In this document: positions 13,001 to 26,000 of the stretch, piece after piece | Numbering within the stretch: the first letter of the stretch is position 1 | How the letters are laid out: every line of letters starts with the position of its first letter | NCBI RefSeq assembly: GCF_000002235.5 | Contig: NW_022145613.1 | Location: 2,378,001-2,442,000 of the forward strand | From: Strongylocentrotus purpuratus | Taxonomy: Eukaryota; Echinodermata; Echinoidea; Camarodonta; Strongylocentrotidae | Reading direction: 5' to 3' | DNA: 64,000 nt | Translations under genes and position numbers: made by a program | The notes under the pieces: generated by a model | The model's database searches: none | What the model saw: only the letters and a program-made list of their open reading frames with translations | What the model was told of the DNA's origin: nothing

Positions 13001-15826
13001 CCACCATCACAAACTATTACATACGCTTCAATTCGACACATATTGAAAGGCTCCAAATTTTATATATACTTGATCGTAGCATCTTAAAAGGAAAATTGGT
13101 TGACAATTTCCTGAAATATCAAGTTTTGATTTGTTTTGAACTGGGTAACAATTAAAAATTGTCTTGTCTTTGCTTAGCCATGTTAAATGAATTAGTAAAT
13201 GTTTTAAAGTCCTTAAAATTTTCATTCAACCACAAAAAAGAATTGTTTTATTTAAAAAAGAGTTTATTTTGGTCTTAATGAATATTCATAAATTATGTAA
13301 ATATTTCTATTACGCACTGCATCGGTCCTTACTTTAAAAAGATAAGAATAATCAACATAAATTGTTTGAGTAATACGTATAATTTCTGATTTTGAGTTAA
13401 AATTACTAAATTATTAAGCTGAAATTACTTAAAGTTCTTATGTATTTGATTTTACTTAAATATTCCACGTATGTTCTACCAAATTGAAAGTTTGAGTTAG
13501 CAAGACTTAAATTTAGTGCGTACTGTAAGTGGCAAAACTAATGTTTTCAAGTAAATTCTACATGGAAAAAAAAGTAAAAATTACCAATGAACAAATTCTT
13601 TTTTACAGTGTGCAGGCTCCCTGAGATGAGATAAATTGTTAGAATTTGGTATACGTGACAGGATTTCAGAGAGCGATGAGACTTTGATAATTATATAACC
13701 CTTTCAAAACCACGGAGATTATACGTGGGAACGCTGTGACGCCATGGCATTCACTTTAGAAACTCAATCTGAAAAGGGGGTGTTTATTATTTGTTTTATT
13801 ATGAGAAACATCTAAAATGGTATATTAACTAATTAGAATTCAGATAACATATAGATAATTTGACCTGTATCTAGATGACTAATCTTACAGACCAATCTCG
13901 AAAATATGTTAGAACTATATAATATATAATAGTCATGAGCGATAAAGAAAATATCTTTTGAAGGAAAATTAGTTTATGTCATAAATGACAACAAAGAAAA
14001 AAGAGAAATTGTAATGAGACATTGATGCTAGCCCTACATAGTTCATAATATGATTGGAAACGGTTTTTGGTCTGAACGACAATGTGTGAGGGCTTTTGAC
14101 CCACATCCTATGATTCAACCAAACTTGGTGGGGGGTCCGTGGCAGCGGAGTTATGAATAAAGCATCGTTGGACAGAATATTAGTTACTCTTTGAAATAAA
14201 AATTAATTCCAGGGCACACAGGTTACAACTTTAAAATCGGATATAATTATATACCCACTGTATATACATAGTTACATGTGGGGTTACGTCTAGTTTCCAA
14301 TTGTAATAGTTTAAATAAAAATAGATTTAAATGGAAGATGAACGCCCTTTCTTGATATCAATACAATAATGACACTTACCAGAGTAAGCGCTCACCATGT
14401 GACGATTTTCTGTAATCTGATTGGTTGGTACCCATAGCATCCTTGTTGGCTTGGCAAATAAACGCGAGTTGCCGTTTGCCGGTACACCAATATAGCCGCA
14501 TTGTATTGCCTTGCTCAAGAAATATTCACTTTGTTTGCATCCGTTGGCTTTGTAGAATAGGGGGGGGGGGAATTAACGAGAAAGAATATCAAGATTGCGA
14601 AGAAAATATGTGTTCTTACTTATATGAATTATTTGTCCTACGATTGATGCATTGTCGAGTGCGTCATACGGTTTTAAAGCCAGAACATACACAATCAGGC
14701 TGTCTTGTCAGCTACCGGTATATTAATGATATTAACAATCACATTATTTCAACATATTCATCATACCGGACACAATGTCCCGAATTTACAAACCTAAGTT
14801 TGAAACGCGTCGAAACGCGTCATTATGACGCACATAAACCTAGGTTTGTCGGCAATTAACCTCCGTTGTGAATTCGGGCAAATGGGACTGTAAATTTTTT
14901 ATTAAAATTGCTTGATTGGGGAGAAGATGGTGCAAGTTGCACATCGTATATTCGATAATGCGTCTCGAATAAGTTAAATCGCATAAAGATTTGTTATGAC
15001 AAATGTAGGAAAATAAATCCCTTACATTTTCAAGAAACGTTTTTAACGTTTACAAAAAGAAAAGCCGTTGATTTTCATTCACGTTATATTCGAATTTTAT
15101 TCGTATACAATAACCCTAAAGCTGCGAATATATCATCAAACCTATGAAAGATTTTCACAATTTATTTCATTTCGTTGCCACCGTCAATTAATTAATGCTT
15201 GGCGAACCCTGTCTAACTGATTTCCAAACATGTATTACAAAATCATAATTTTAAAGGTATAATCCCTAATGTTCTGGCCTACTGGATCATTAACATCTGC
15301 ATTCCCCTTTGGTAAAGTCATCTTATTGACGCATGGGTACTTCAACGAATGGTGTGGTATTTGGTGAGCCAAGTAAGAGTGGCATCGTTTAATCAGTGAA
15401 TGAAAAATCACATTTCAAATAACGCGTTAAATCACTAGCATATGGCCTCTTTTACTCCAACGGATGAACAAGCCCATAATAACGCAATTGAAATATCACC
15501 TCATGCGCAACAGGAATTACAAGAGAATATCTGTTCAACTTGTCCCCGTTACACACACGACGTTATTTGCTGACAAGCTGCAGCAGTGATTGATGCGTCA
15601 AAACTTGCACAAGTCGCTAACGCATGTCTCCGCCAGGCAAACAACGCATCGTGAGCCCTTGCGTCAAAGATAGGTTTTTATTTCCCCTTTAAATGTAAAC
15701 GTCCAACGTACTATCTCGTCGTATACCTGTGGAGGTAGAAGCGAGGAGCAAGACAAGAAAGACCGTCCATGATGTGAAGTAAGTCCCTTCCTGGAAGAAT
15801 ACATAGAGAAAAAATATATATTTCAT
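10074..15826 (-). CDS. Gene B: secreted Thr-rich protein with C-terminal FAMeT (Methyltransf_FA-like) domain
   Basis: Supported minus-strand exons are 11958-11725 (Thr/Ser/Pro-rich linker), 11423-11211 (second Thr-rich linker), 10774-10610 and 10357-10074 (stop at 10076-10074). All junctions have AG/GT and phases match throughout (1 to 2). The last two exons together form a domain like the 'farnesoic acid O-methyltransferase' family (PF12248). The first half is FDNIQFKFPK...HIDVSFKMEKNARIVL...YYEI; the second is IRVWVEYETSGRIQVG...IDFTDRDPIPDIAYIGF...AEWIF. Despite its name, the domain is not an established catalytic methyltransferase in such proteins. Upstream, 15826-15727 is a conserved candidate signal-peptide exon (MKYIFFLY...LVLLLASTSTG) and about 14530-14385 corresponds to gene A's Cys exon. 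That copy has lost its acceptor AG and both outer cysteines, so it may be skipped. The 5' structure is uncertain. Confidence 0.75.
12338..12533. mobile_element. TTAA-flanked MITE, 196 bp (copy 1 of family)
   Basis: Starts AGCCACACTG and ends GATGAGCT, with flanking TTAA at 12334-12337 and 12534-12537. Unit A has a single uninterrupted TTTTAAAAG at the matching place (about 633-642), which is an empty site. A second family member lies at 56271-56457. A TTAA target duplication is typical of piggyBac- and Kolobok-type transposases; which one moved it is unknown. Confidence 0.88.
12658..13609. mobile_element. Non-autonomous DNA element, 952 bp, with ACTGTAAAAAA ends
   Basis: The ends ACTGTAAAAAA and TTTTTTACAGT are inverted repeats. 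They are flanked by GTGC at 12654-12657 and 13610-13613, a 4-bp target duplication. Unit A has an uninterrupted GTACGTGCAGGC at the matching place (about 752-763). The interior is AT-rich with many ACTTAAA/AATTACT-like words and has no coding capacity. The superfamily is not assigned. Confidence 0.85.
14778..14880. mobile_element. Short foldback MITE, 103 bp (relative of 44269-44437)
   Basis: Runs from TCCCGAATTTACAA to TTGTGAATTCGGGCA, flanked by AATG on both sides (14774-14777 and 14881-14884). Unit A has one uninterrupted ACTATGGGACTG there. The interior shares AAACGCGTC, GACGCAC and AAACCTAGGTTTGTC words with the longer hairpin element at 44269-44437. Confidence 0.85.
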
Positions 15827-16340
15827 AAATGGATATGTTGCAATAAAATTCACTGTGAATAAATATATAAAGGAAAGCTATCCCTATTACTTTCGAACAT
15901 TATGTAAAGTGTTTGAATAATTTAAATCAATGGTAGTAAAATAAAGCTTCTATACATCCACTTTTTATAATGATAGAAGGTCGAAATATTTCTATAGTAG
16001 ACGCGTCATATTGATATTCCTTACTTTAAAAATCACGATTGTCCAAGAGTTGCATATCCATTTTAAATTCTATCTCTAATATTATTGCAATTTTACAAAG
16101 AAAATTTACGGAGTCATGGCGAGAGCTACTAGTGTTCAATAACTCAGTACTTGAAACAATCGATATCATAAAGGAAAAGATGTTTACCATGCTTAACCAG
16201 CTTGCACTCATTCAGTCTAAATCCACTGCCAATGCTCTTCAACCAAACTTGACGAATGCCTCGAAGATCAATAATATTCGACCTTAGACCTGTGTCTCCT
16301 ACCAAAGATATTCCATTAAATTTCATTACCCCCCCTCCCA

Positions 16341-16389
<49 letters not shown>

Positions 16390-17545
16390 ACACACACACT
16401 CTTCTTTTTCCTTCCCACCTCTCTATCTCTCTCGCTCCCTTACTCAATCTTACTCTATATGCCTAATTGCTAAGATTTCGTTCTTTTTCGTATCCGATAT
16501 TAATACCTAGAGTTTGAAATCTGTCCATATGTGTTGTTGCCGTGGTTATGCTTCACGACTTCAAGATTTCATATATCTGGAAAGACATCCTAACCTATAA
16601 ACTTGCACGTTTGTTCATAAATATTTCAGAAGAATTCCGTTGTTTTTCGACAAGGTGGAAGAATTAGTTAAAATTGGAGCAATGCAGATCCTATCATAGG
16701 GATGATCATGATGCTAGTGAGCCACCCAAGTAAGTTCCTCTTGCTCTGAATTTATGTAGGCCAGAGGCCCAGAATATTATCAATACCCACATCAAACGGA
16801 ACGACGAAATATAATATTTAGAATGATTGATAAGAATAAGTTAAGACTGGTTATGATTAACAAACTGGAAAGAAAAATAATAATATTTATCAGGAGTCAA
16901 CGGGATTTAAGACCAAAGAAACAAACAAACAAATGATATATCGCACCCCTTGCGTCTCCTGTCTCCAAGATCCATGATTATAATGAGTAGTGTGTAACAC
17001 AATTTTGATTACAAGTACCTGATGCTCGATCATATGACGTTATGCGCGACCGTGTTTAGTTATTAAAAGACAAATAAACATTGCATTATGTTCCTACAAT
17101 TAATGCAAACATTTGTCATTTTTGTTATTTATCACGAATAATATTAGTCCCCACGCAAAAGCAAATAATTTTTTTAAAAGTCTTTCTAAGTGTGTTCTCT
17201 ATTCATTCTGGTGTATTTATTGGACCTGCTTTATGATGCATTGATATAGTACATAGGAGAGAGAGAGAGAGATATATATATATACAGTTAGAAAACATGA
17301 GAGGGGAGGGGTGGACAAAGAAATGAGAGCTGGAGAACATATAAATAGAATGATGGGAGAAAAGGAGAGAAGAGACTGACAGAGATAGATAGAGAGGGAA
17401 ACAGATACTAATCATAACATTTTCGTTCATATTCAAATTTTCTTTTTGATATTTACACCTGCACCATGACCTAATTATGTGTGTGATGTGTGATGTGTGA
17501 TGTTTGATGGTTCTTTATTTTTACCCTACTAAACCCATGTTTAAA

Positions 17546-20085
17546 ATCTATGTGTAAAGTGGTTAATCATTTTCGTTTATAACTATGCAGGAAGCCAGCT
17601 AAATTGTGTAATTTGAGAAAACGAAACCAGCCATAACCAGACGAAAATCAATATTATGTATAATCACTATTTTGTCAACACCAAAATGTATCCATATTTT
17701 GCATTCTATTTCTGTTCTAAGTGAGCCTTTATATTACGTGTGAGCAAAACAATATCCATGTTGAAAGTACATTGGACAAATAAATACATTGAATGGAATA
17801 GAATTGTACACAATCTAGCAACACTTCATAGCTCTCATCCCCCCCCCCCCCTCTCTCTCTCTCTCCTTTGTTTCCTTTTCTTCCCTTCAATTTACAACAT
17901 GTACAATATTAGGTCTGCAGAAAAGTAATTTAAACACTCTTCTGATGAAGACCTTTAATTCTAAATGTACTTGTATTCCCTATTTTCCTTTCCAAACATC
18001 CTAGTCATCGATTAGCTGTTTATTCCTTCTTCTCATCTACATCAACTGGTATACAGGAAGGCCATAAACAATTACATACAAGACGAATTGATAAAGTACA
18101 ATAATTGAATACCTTTAACCTTTTATTATTCAAACAATGTTTAATTGGATATATCTGTAAGAACCATAAATACCTTGAGGGGTTTCATCAGATAAAAATA
18201 TACACCGTGTTTTAAATGAAATAAAATATTTTCCAACCAAATGATATATAGACAAACCCTTCAACTATCCAAATAAAGATATTTATTTCACTTCAATCTA
18301 TAATAAGTGAAATAATTTGTGACATACAAGTATGTAGATGTACATTTTCGTTGTAAGTGCCTTAATGGCGTAGTACAAAGTGAATAATTAATAACAATTC
18401 TCCTTTTCTGTCTCCTTTCCTTCTGACAGACCTCATAATGAACACATCATCTTTGGTATCAGACAATGTTGTGTGTCCATGCAGTCATACTGTATGGCTA
18501 TCATTGCACAGAATAAAGGCCTGTATGGCAAGTCCTTTCACTTGGAGTCACGTTTAGGCCATTCACCCTGTGACTGCATTTCCCTCACTGCCATTCAATA
18601 TCAATGAGCCTGTATTGAACAATGTATGTTTCCTATCTTTATTACCTGGCTCCATGACCATTGCCAGAATGCATTGGTGAAGAGGGTACTTGTCATATCC
18701 TTTGAGATTGCTTGCTACATAGCCTTCTGTTTAAAAACAGAAATTATTCATTTATCCAGCACCATTTGTTGACACGTAGTGATGTGCATGGAACTTCTTA
18801 TCATCACATTATTCCCTCCACAGAAATAATAAATTTTGTTCACCATGTCATTGAGGAACCTCACTGCTCACGTCACCCAGGTACAAGTTTGGTACCATCT
18901 GTATGGAGCTAGAAGGGCTTTAACTCCTGTACTCTGGATCAAATGCACGATACATTGTACAACCACAGTCCTACCAGCCATCTATTACCACCACAGGGTT
19001 AATCCTACTATTCTATGGACTTGAGAATAGAATTCTTACCATCATTATTCTCCATCATCCTAACTCAACCTTTGGGGACCTCTCACCCACTTGATTGGGC
19101 AGTTTCATGCTCTCCTTCATCCAAGTCGTCCCTTCTGACCATCCTTGATCATAAGAACATTCTGCTTGGAAATCATTGCACAGTATAAAGATCTGCAGGG
19201 CTTAGTATATATGTATGCCCCTCCGTCACTAGCTTAGAACGATTACCTTGTGTTTTGTCTTATTCTTTCAACTAAACATAATGATCTTTCAATGGCAACT
19301 AAGCCATAGCACACTGTAGAGTTGATCTTTACGGAGTATAACAATATCAAGCATGTATATTAATTCATTCTCTTCTCCAAAAGTTTTTTGAATCACTGAA
19401 AATATTCTTTTTCCTGATGTGTATTATAGAACAGATATATTTTCAAGGAATGACCGGAACATGATGTTACTAACTACCAAGACATCTACAATGTAATGAG
19501 AAGAATAACATACTGTTTTTCTACTAAAGAAGTTATTGAATTATAACTTAGACCAATATTAATGTATGAAGCTCATCTCTGGACACTCTTCTACACACAC
19601 AAAAAGTGGGGGAAACCCTTTCCAGCTAAAATGTTCAAATTCATTTTTTGCATGGATCAGCAACAAGCCTACATGTACTCATGTGTGAAGTCTTACTGTC
19701 TTTGATGCTGCCGTTAGACTCGTTAAAAAAAAAGTTGAAATAACTTCGGGAAAAAGATTAGAATACTTATCCATGAGGGAATGCAATCCATGAACGAAAA
19801 TCTATATATTCAAGTACACTGTCCTTCACAAATTCATTTATTGCTAATCTTTATTAAAACAATAATAGAACTATTGCAGTGACCCACGCTTTCCCTGTGA
19901 TCATCATCAACCGTGAGTTCATGCTGATCATAATGATCATGATAGTTTGTTGAATCCGCCTCTGCTAGGTGCTCATGGCAATTGCTCTAGAATTCAAATT
20001 TCTTAGCCAGTGTTTCTAACTGAGACATCAGACACAAGGTAACACGTTCATTTCACAATTTTTTGATGGAGGAGCATTAATATCG
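17546..20085. other. Intergenic region 3' of TYW5, no gene recognised
   Basis: Holds a C-run plus (CT)n at about 17840-17865 and otherwise unremarkable AT-rich DNA. TTTATT words near 19835-19855, which read AATAAA on the minus strand, are candidate poly(A) signals for TYW5. Two loosely similar stretches near 18480-18560 and 19150-19230 share phrases such as TCATTGCACAG and may be old repeats. No protein family was recognised. Confidence 0.4.
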
Positions 20086-23000
20086 TCATCTTTTATCATC
20101 CACTAGATAAGTCTTTTTCTCTATCTCCCGGACAAGCCTTCGTCCATAGAAGTCCCTGTATTCATCGGGAAGGTCTTCTAGTGATTTGACCCCTCGTTGG
20201 ATGATCTGGAGAGCCTTGCTGGCTGCGACAGGGTCTTTGTTCCCATAGGTATCCTTGTTGTCATAGCAACTGATGTCGAGATGACGCCAAAAGACATTGA
20301 CAGCTACACTGAAGTCTAGGGACACCACATTGTGAAACCACAGGGCTAGAAATAACAAAATATTGAACAATGATGTGACTATATTGAAAAGTATACGCAA
20401 CTTCATGTTAAGAAGAAAAATTATGCTTTATACTAAAGAGAATCTTGATTTGGCTCAATACAATTGGCAAGGGATGGGAAGACAAACAGAATTCTCATCA
20501 AGTCAATATAAATAGTAACCCACTGCTACTGGAAGCCCATAACAGATTAATGCATACAAAAGAAATCTCAACACTCAAGTCATCTCCAATAGAATATCAC
20601 ATAACTTCTTTTTCCTGCAAGGCAGTCTCACGCACTCACTATGCATGACAGGAGCTATAAACAAAAATATTACAGTAGGAAGAACATCGGCAAAATAATC
20701 TGTTTGGTACATTAGTTTTCAAAAAAATAACATTTGGAGAGAAGTAGAGAGTGCCATGAAGACACTTAACAGACCATGCTAACAGAGCAATCTCATAATT
20801 ATTTTGGAAGAAATCTGCCATTACAAGTACATGTACCTTGTGGTGGCTAAAACTGCATTCAAACTTAAAGTGACTCGGTAACATTGTTGAATGTTGATGA
20901 AAAAAATGCTTAATTTTTGTATGAAATGTTACTTATTATATTCCCTCTACTGTACGATTCCTCTAACATGCAAACAAATCCTGAAAAAATTCTCAAACAA
21001 CAAAGATATTTACGATTTTCTTTGAAGGCGTCACTTTGCAACACCCTCTATCAGTGATTAACAGTAAATTCTCCCAACCATTTTTGAATTTTCCCAACCA
21101 TTTTTCCATGAAAATAAGACATAAAGCAGACTTTAAAAAATCTTTCAACACTTAAATGTCTGGAATGGTATATAGAGCCAATTTATTGCTTTGTGACGAT
21201 TTACATTCACCTAAAATGTAATTAAATTGTAATAATAGAGTTGGGAGAATTAAGAAATCAATAAGATCATTTTTCCTAATTTGTATCATTAATAACGGTT
21301 TGTTTTCACTCAAACTTTCAGATTATCTTTAATTGTACATCTAGCATTGAAGTCACAACCTTAGCACCATTTTCTCTCATCTGAACAATGTTACCAAGTC
21401 CATGTACATGTACGAAATTTGACAAACTGTCTTTAGTGCTTCTTTTTATCTACATGTATGTACAACAATACCAATAAAAAAAGTGCACACATACCGGTAG
21501 CTTGTTTTATAAGGTGTCTTACCTGGTATGAAAAGCACGTCCCCTGGTTCTAAGAGACAATGGTATGGAGTTGCCAATTTGAGGTCTGGATATTTCTCAA
21601 AGTCTGGGTTATCCAGGTCCATTACAGCAGATTTGTCACCTAGATACAGAAGTAGTAAAGAGTACACGCAAATTATGAATAGACAGGAAAGCGGCTTTTT
21701 TTCTCCTTAGAACCCAGCTTTTTTTTTAATGTAATCCAAAATACACAAAAGATCACTTGGCACGAAGCTACCTTCATATTTGTAAATGTACTACAGGTTT
21801 CTTACAAATGATCAAGCAATCAACAGTTGCTGCAGCCTGCAAGAGAGGCTAACTAAAAGGGCCACAGAGGGCCATTTCATCAAGAGATGAGGATGTGACT
21901 CAGCTATCCTGGGCAGTTCAGGGGTAGTGATGGCATTTCTGTGGCACTTTATGCAAGTGCAAGTTAGAGCAGAAATTTTATCTTTTCAAAAGTTTACTTT
22001 GTATAGTCAGGTCAGCCACTGTCATGGTGCTGATGTCAGAGTAATGAGGCTACTCATGTGAGGGGCATTCATACAAGGCTGAGATATTGAGAGTATGCCT
22101 GCATTGTCATTGTCATTTTACCTGTAAGGTAGAGGTGATTGGCATCCCGAGGGCTAAACAGAATGACACGCTTATGACCTCTGACCTGCATCAAAATGTT
22201 GTCCATGACCTTCAAATTCAAAAATCAAATATGAACAAAGAAATAAAGATATAAAAAAAATTAAATGGGGAAAGATACAAGAAAGGATAAATAAGCCAAT
22301 GCAAAATTGATGGAATAATTACAATTGATTCATTTTTTCAGAATTCAACATCATTGTCATTGATATTAGACCAGTATGCAGTTATTACGATTAAGCATAA
22401 TCACATACATGAACACTGTATATTTTTATACTCCTTTGGATAATATTACCATTTGAGTATTTTTTTTAAATTATTTTAAAAAAAAATATTTCATAAAAGC
22501 ACTTGCTCAAAGTACATGTATTAAAAAACTTAAACTCTTTAAAACAATGACTTTTTTACCAGGTGCCTTGGTTATTGAACAAATAAAGATAGCTTTGGTG
22601 TGGATGCTAGCTTACATCATAATGTGTCCACAACTGTAAGTTTGCCGAGCCCACTCGGAAGACGCTAGAGAAAAACTGATCTTGGTTGAAGAAATCTGGT
22701 ATCTTGAGGTCGTCTGCTAATGAAGGAAACTGGGCCTTCACATCTGCTATTCCCTGTAAAGTGATAAGCAGGAGATAAGAATAGTCATGCCTTATCATAA
22801 CACATTCAATTACACAATAATCAAATTACACACTTGTCTGTTCATCTAAAACACCGTCATCCAACTACTCCTTTTAAGATATTTTGTCATCAATGATCAT
22901 ACATATATATGCTAGCAGTGACTTTTTAGAATCTTCCTCCCTAAATTCATTGGGGAAAAAAATATATCTTGCACAGGAATCTCTTTTGATTTTGATGAGA

Positions 23001-26000
23001 AAATACTAGTTATTCTTCCCCAAAACGAGTACTATGTAAATTACAATAACATTCAAAAGTTCTGCAGATTTTGCTTTCGACAGTATGGGAAGTGTTGAGA
23101 TCTACGGAGAGAAACTATATGTAAATATTAAATATGACCAACTGATAAATCCTCAGATGATTTATCATTATGCCCATCTCAAAAATAATCTCTCTCTCTC
23201 TCTCTCTCTCTCTTTCTCCGTGCTAGTTGCTAATATTCTCTGTCAAAGAAGAATGAATTAGGAGTGATGTAAAGTTTACTTACCTTTCTAGGGTCATCAC
23301 CAAGTGATCTGAGATAATAGAGCTCATCCTATTACCAAAAGAAAGAAAAGGGAAAAACAGATATACCCGGTATATGTATATGGACGTACATAATAATAGG
23401 TAATGACATTATACTTTTATAGCACATTTGAATACTGGAATGTTCTATGAACTATGACAGTTATGAGATTTCTATTTATTTCGAACATTCTAAAATGCCA
23501 ACATCAATTACGAGTCGACATGATAAATGCAGCTTCTGCTTCCATTCTTTTAAGTCAATCAGCCAGAATCAACTTGTATTGAATTAATACCAGATTCAGG
23601 ATACCGGTACTACAAAGGTTTCCCTACCTTTTGAAAAAAGAAGTCGTCTTGGATTTCTTTGGAGCATCGATGTATAAGCTCACAGAATTGCAGGCTTCTG
23701 TATATTGATATGACACAAAAACATGATAACATCAATAATTGACTAGTTCTCTAAACACAAGCTAAATTTAGTCTGACTTTTTAATTATATTTTAGTAAAT
23801 CCATCAAATATCTATTTAACAAGTAAACCAGGGACAAACTAGAAGTCACCGTGACAGTACTATCAGTACCACTAACCGCACACACTTCAACATTCCGATT
23901 ATTTAGGGACAAAGAAATGCTTCATTTCTAGCTGTCATCAATAAAACTCAAGATTTCTTTAGAAGACAATCTAACTCACATTGGTATATAATGTACAATA
24001 ATCAATTTTTTGAAATAATTAAGAAAATAATTAATCAAAGCAATACATTGAATGAATATTAAAAATAAATTGGGCCAAGATTTACAGTCATGCTCCCAAT
24101 TAAAAACAAGCATGCTACCTATAGGCATAATTCTTGTTGATGAAGTCCATCTTTGCTCCAGGGCTGACATGAATCTTGACCTCTCTGTCACCTCCTTGTG
24201 AAGCAAGGTATTCTGCTGTCCACTTCTCAACACATGGTCCGATGTCTACCCCTCGCAGGACTGCAGGATTCCTCTGTTTACATGAAGAAAAGAGTATTAC
24301 ATTTAATTTGTCTGTCCAAGTGTAAAATGTTATTATGTTAATATTTTTTCTTTCTTTATAATATAGCCCTCAATATGGAATAACGTCTCTAACAAGTATA
24401 AGCACTTTAGCCTTTTCAAATATTAGTATCACCTCGGTCATCAGATTTATTCTAGCACACAGTGAGCACACCACTTCTACTCCACAGTGAATTTTAATGC
24501 ACTTTGAAAATGCTACGTCTAGCGTCTGAAATTTATAGCTTTACACCAGTCATCACACCAATGCCAAACTGCCCCCCCCCCCTCTTTTAGTTTGAATTTT
24601 GTTCTTGTCCTCTTCTACTTTTCCTTCCTCTCCTCCATCTTCTTCTTCATCATCAACTGATTAACATCATCAACATCATCTTCACCTTCTTCCAGAGTGG
24701 TTCAACCAGTCTCACTCTCACAAAGTCTCGGCTCTCTCTTTTTTTACTTATAAATAAACTTTAATACTCCATGTAGACTATAATAAGATAATTATATTTA
24801 GTATATAGTCTATGGCTAGACTATTTTAATAGAGGCTCATGTACATGTCTCCGCATACGTCATAGACCCTACACACACATTTAACCAAGGAATTCTTAAC
24901 ATAGACCAGTAGGGGCGCTGGTCCAAGAATGAGGATCGTCCTCATAAACAAGGATATCCTCATAAACGAGGACAAAATGCGTCCTCAAAAATAAGGGTTG
25001 TCTGCATTTTTGAGGACTTTTTTTTTCATCGGCGCTCTGGGGGTTTCATGTTACAGAACGGCCTGCTGGCGATGGCAAAAATGGATTCCCCGGGGGAATA
25101 TAACCCTAGACTAGTTCACCGTCTACTTTTATGGGTTGTCCGTCTTCCCAAGGATTTATTGCTTATAATGTGAAAGTCTCTGTAGAGGTCTACAATGTCA
25201 ATGTAAAATGCATCAAGAAAATCATTGCAGAATCCGTTTTTTGCATCGCCAATGCACCGATCAAAAATATGAAACGTCTGCAAAAATGCAGACGGTCCTT
25301 ATTTTTGAGGACGCATTGGTCTGTGTTTACGAAGACGATCCTCGTTTATGAAGACGATTCTTATTCTCGGACCAGCGCCCCTAATAATAGATCTAGACTA
25401 GATCTAGACTAGTCATAGAAGTCTAGAGTATCATAGAGTCTATACATAGGGTGTCTGAACGATTTTTCAATTTTCAATTTGGGATCGTTTTTCACCATTT
25501 TTGTTTGATATTTGAATTAAAAATGTTATCAGAATAATACATTTCAAATTTCAAGTCTCACCGATGTTTCTATCAAAAGTTACAGCCCCTCCAACACGCT
25601 GGTATATTCATATCATTTTGGTCAAAATCGACGAAAAAGACGTCCACGCAGAGTGATGTTGTTTTGCTAAATTTAGCCAAACAGCTGTATCGCGCGATAT
25701 GCAAGCGTATGCATATCGTACGCATGCTGCTAAGCCAATCCGCGACTTGCAGCTTGAGCTACGCTGTCTCCGCGACATGTGCGATTGACTAGTATGGTTG
25801 GCGTTCGTCGCACAATAAACCCGGAAGTGAATGCACGTTATAGTCAATGACAATATCGCGGAGACAACGCACGTTGTCTCCGCGATATTGCCATTGACTA
25901 TAACGTGTATTCACTTCCGGGTTTATCGAGGGAATTGCCAACCATAATTTCAGTCATTATAATGTGTAATTGAATTTGGGGTTTCGTTCGTGCGCGGAGA

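Larger units (their letters stand above)
11640..17545. repeat. Tandem segmental duplication, unit B
   Basis: Paralogue of 1-4575, about 11.6 kb downstream. It is longer mainly because of insertions at 12338-12533, 12658-13609 and 14778-14880, none of which is in unit A, plus an unassigned extra stretch of roughly 100 bp near 14610-14700. A (CT)n run at 16343-16389 expands a pyrimidine tract that is degenerate in unit A near 3340. Unit A's (GA)n run at 4261-4296 is shortened here to about 17259-17285. Confidence 0.9.

Noticed and set aside
18410-19340. Possible gene or old repeat with GTCATACTG and CATTGCACAG phrases
   Set aside because: No open frame with a family signature and no clear boundaries.
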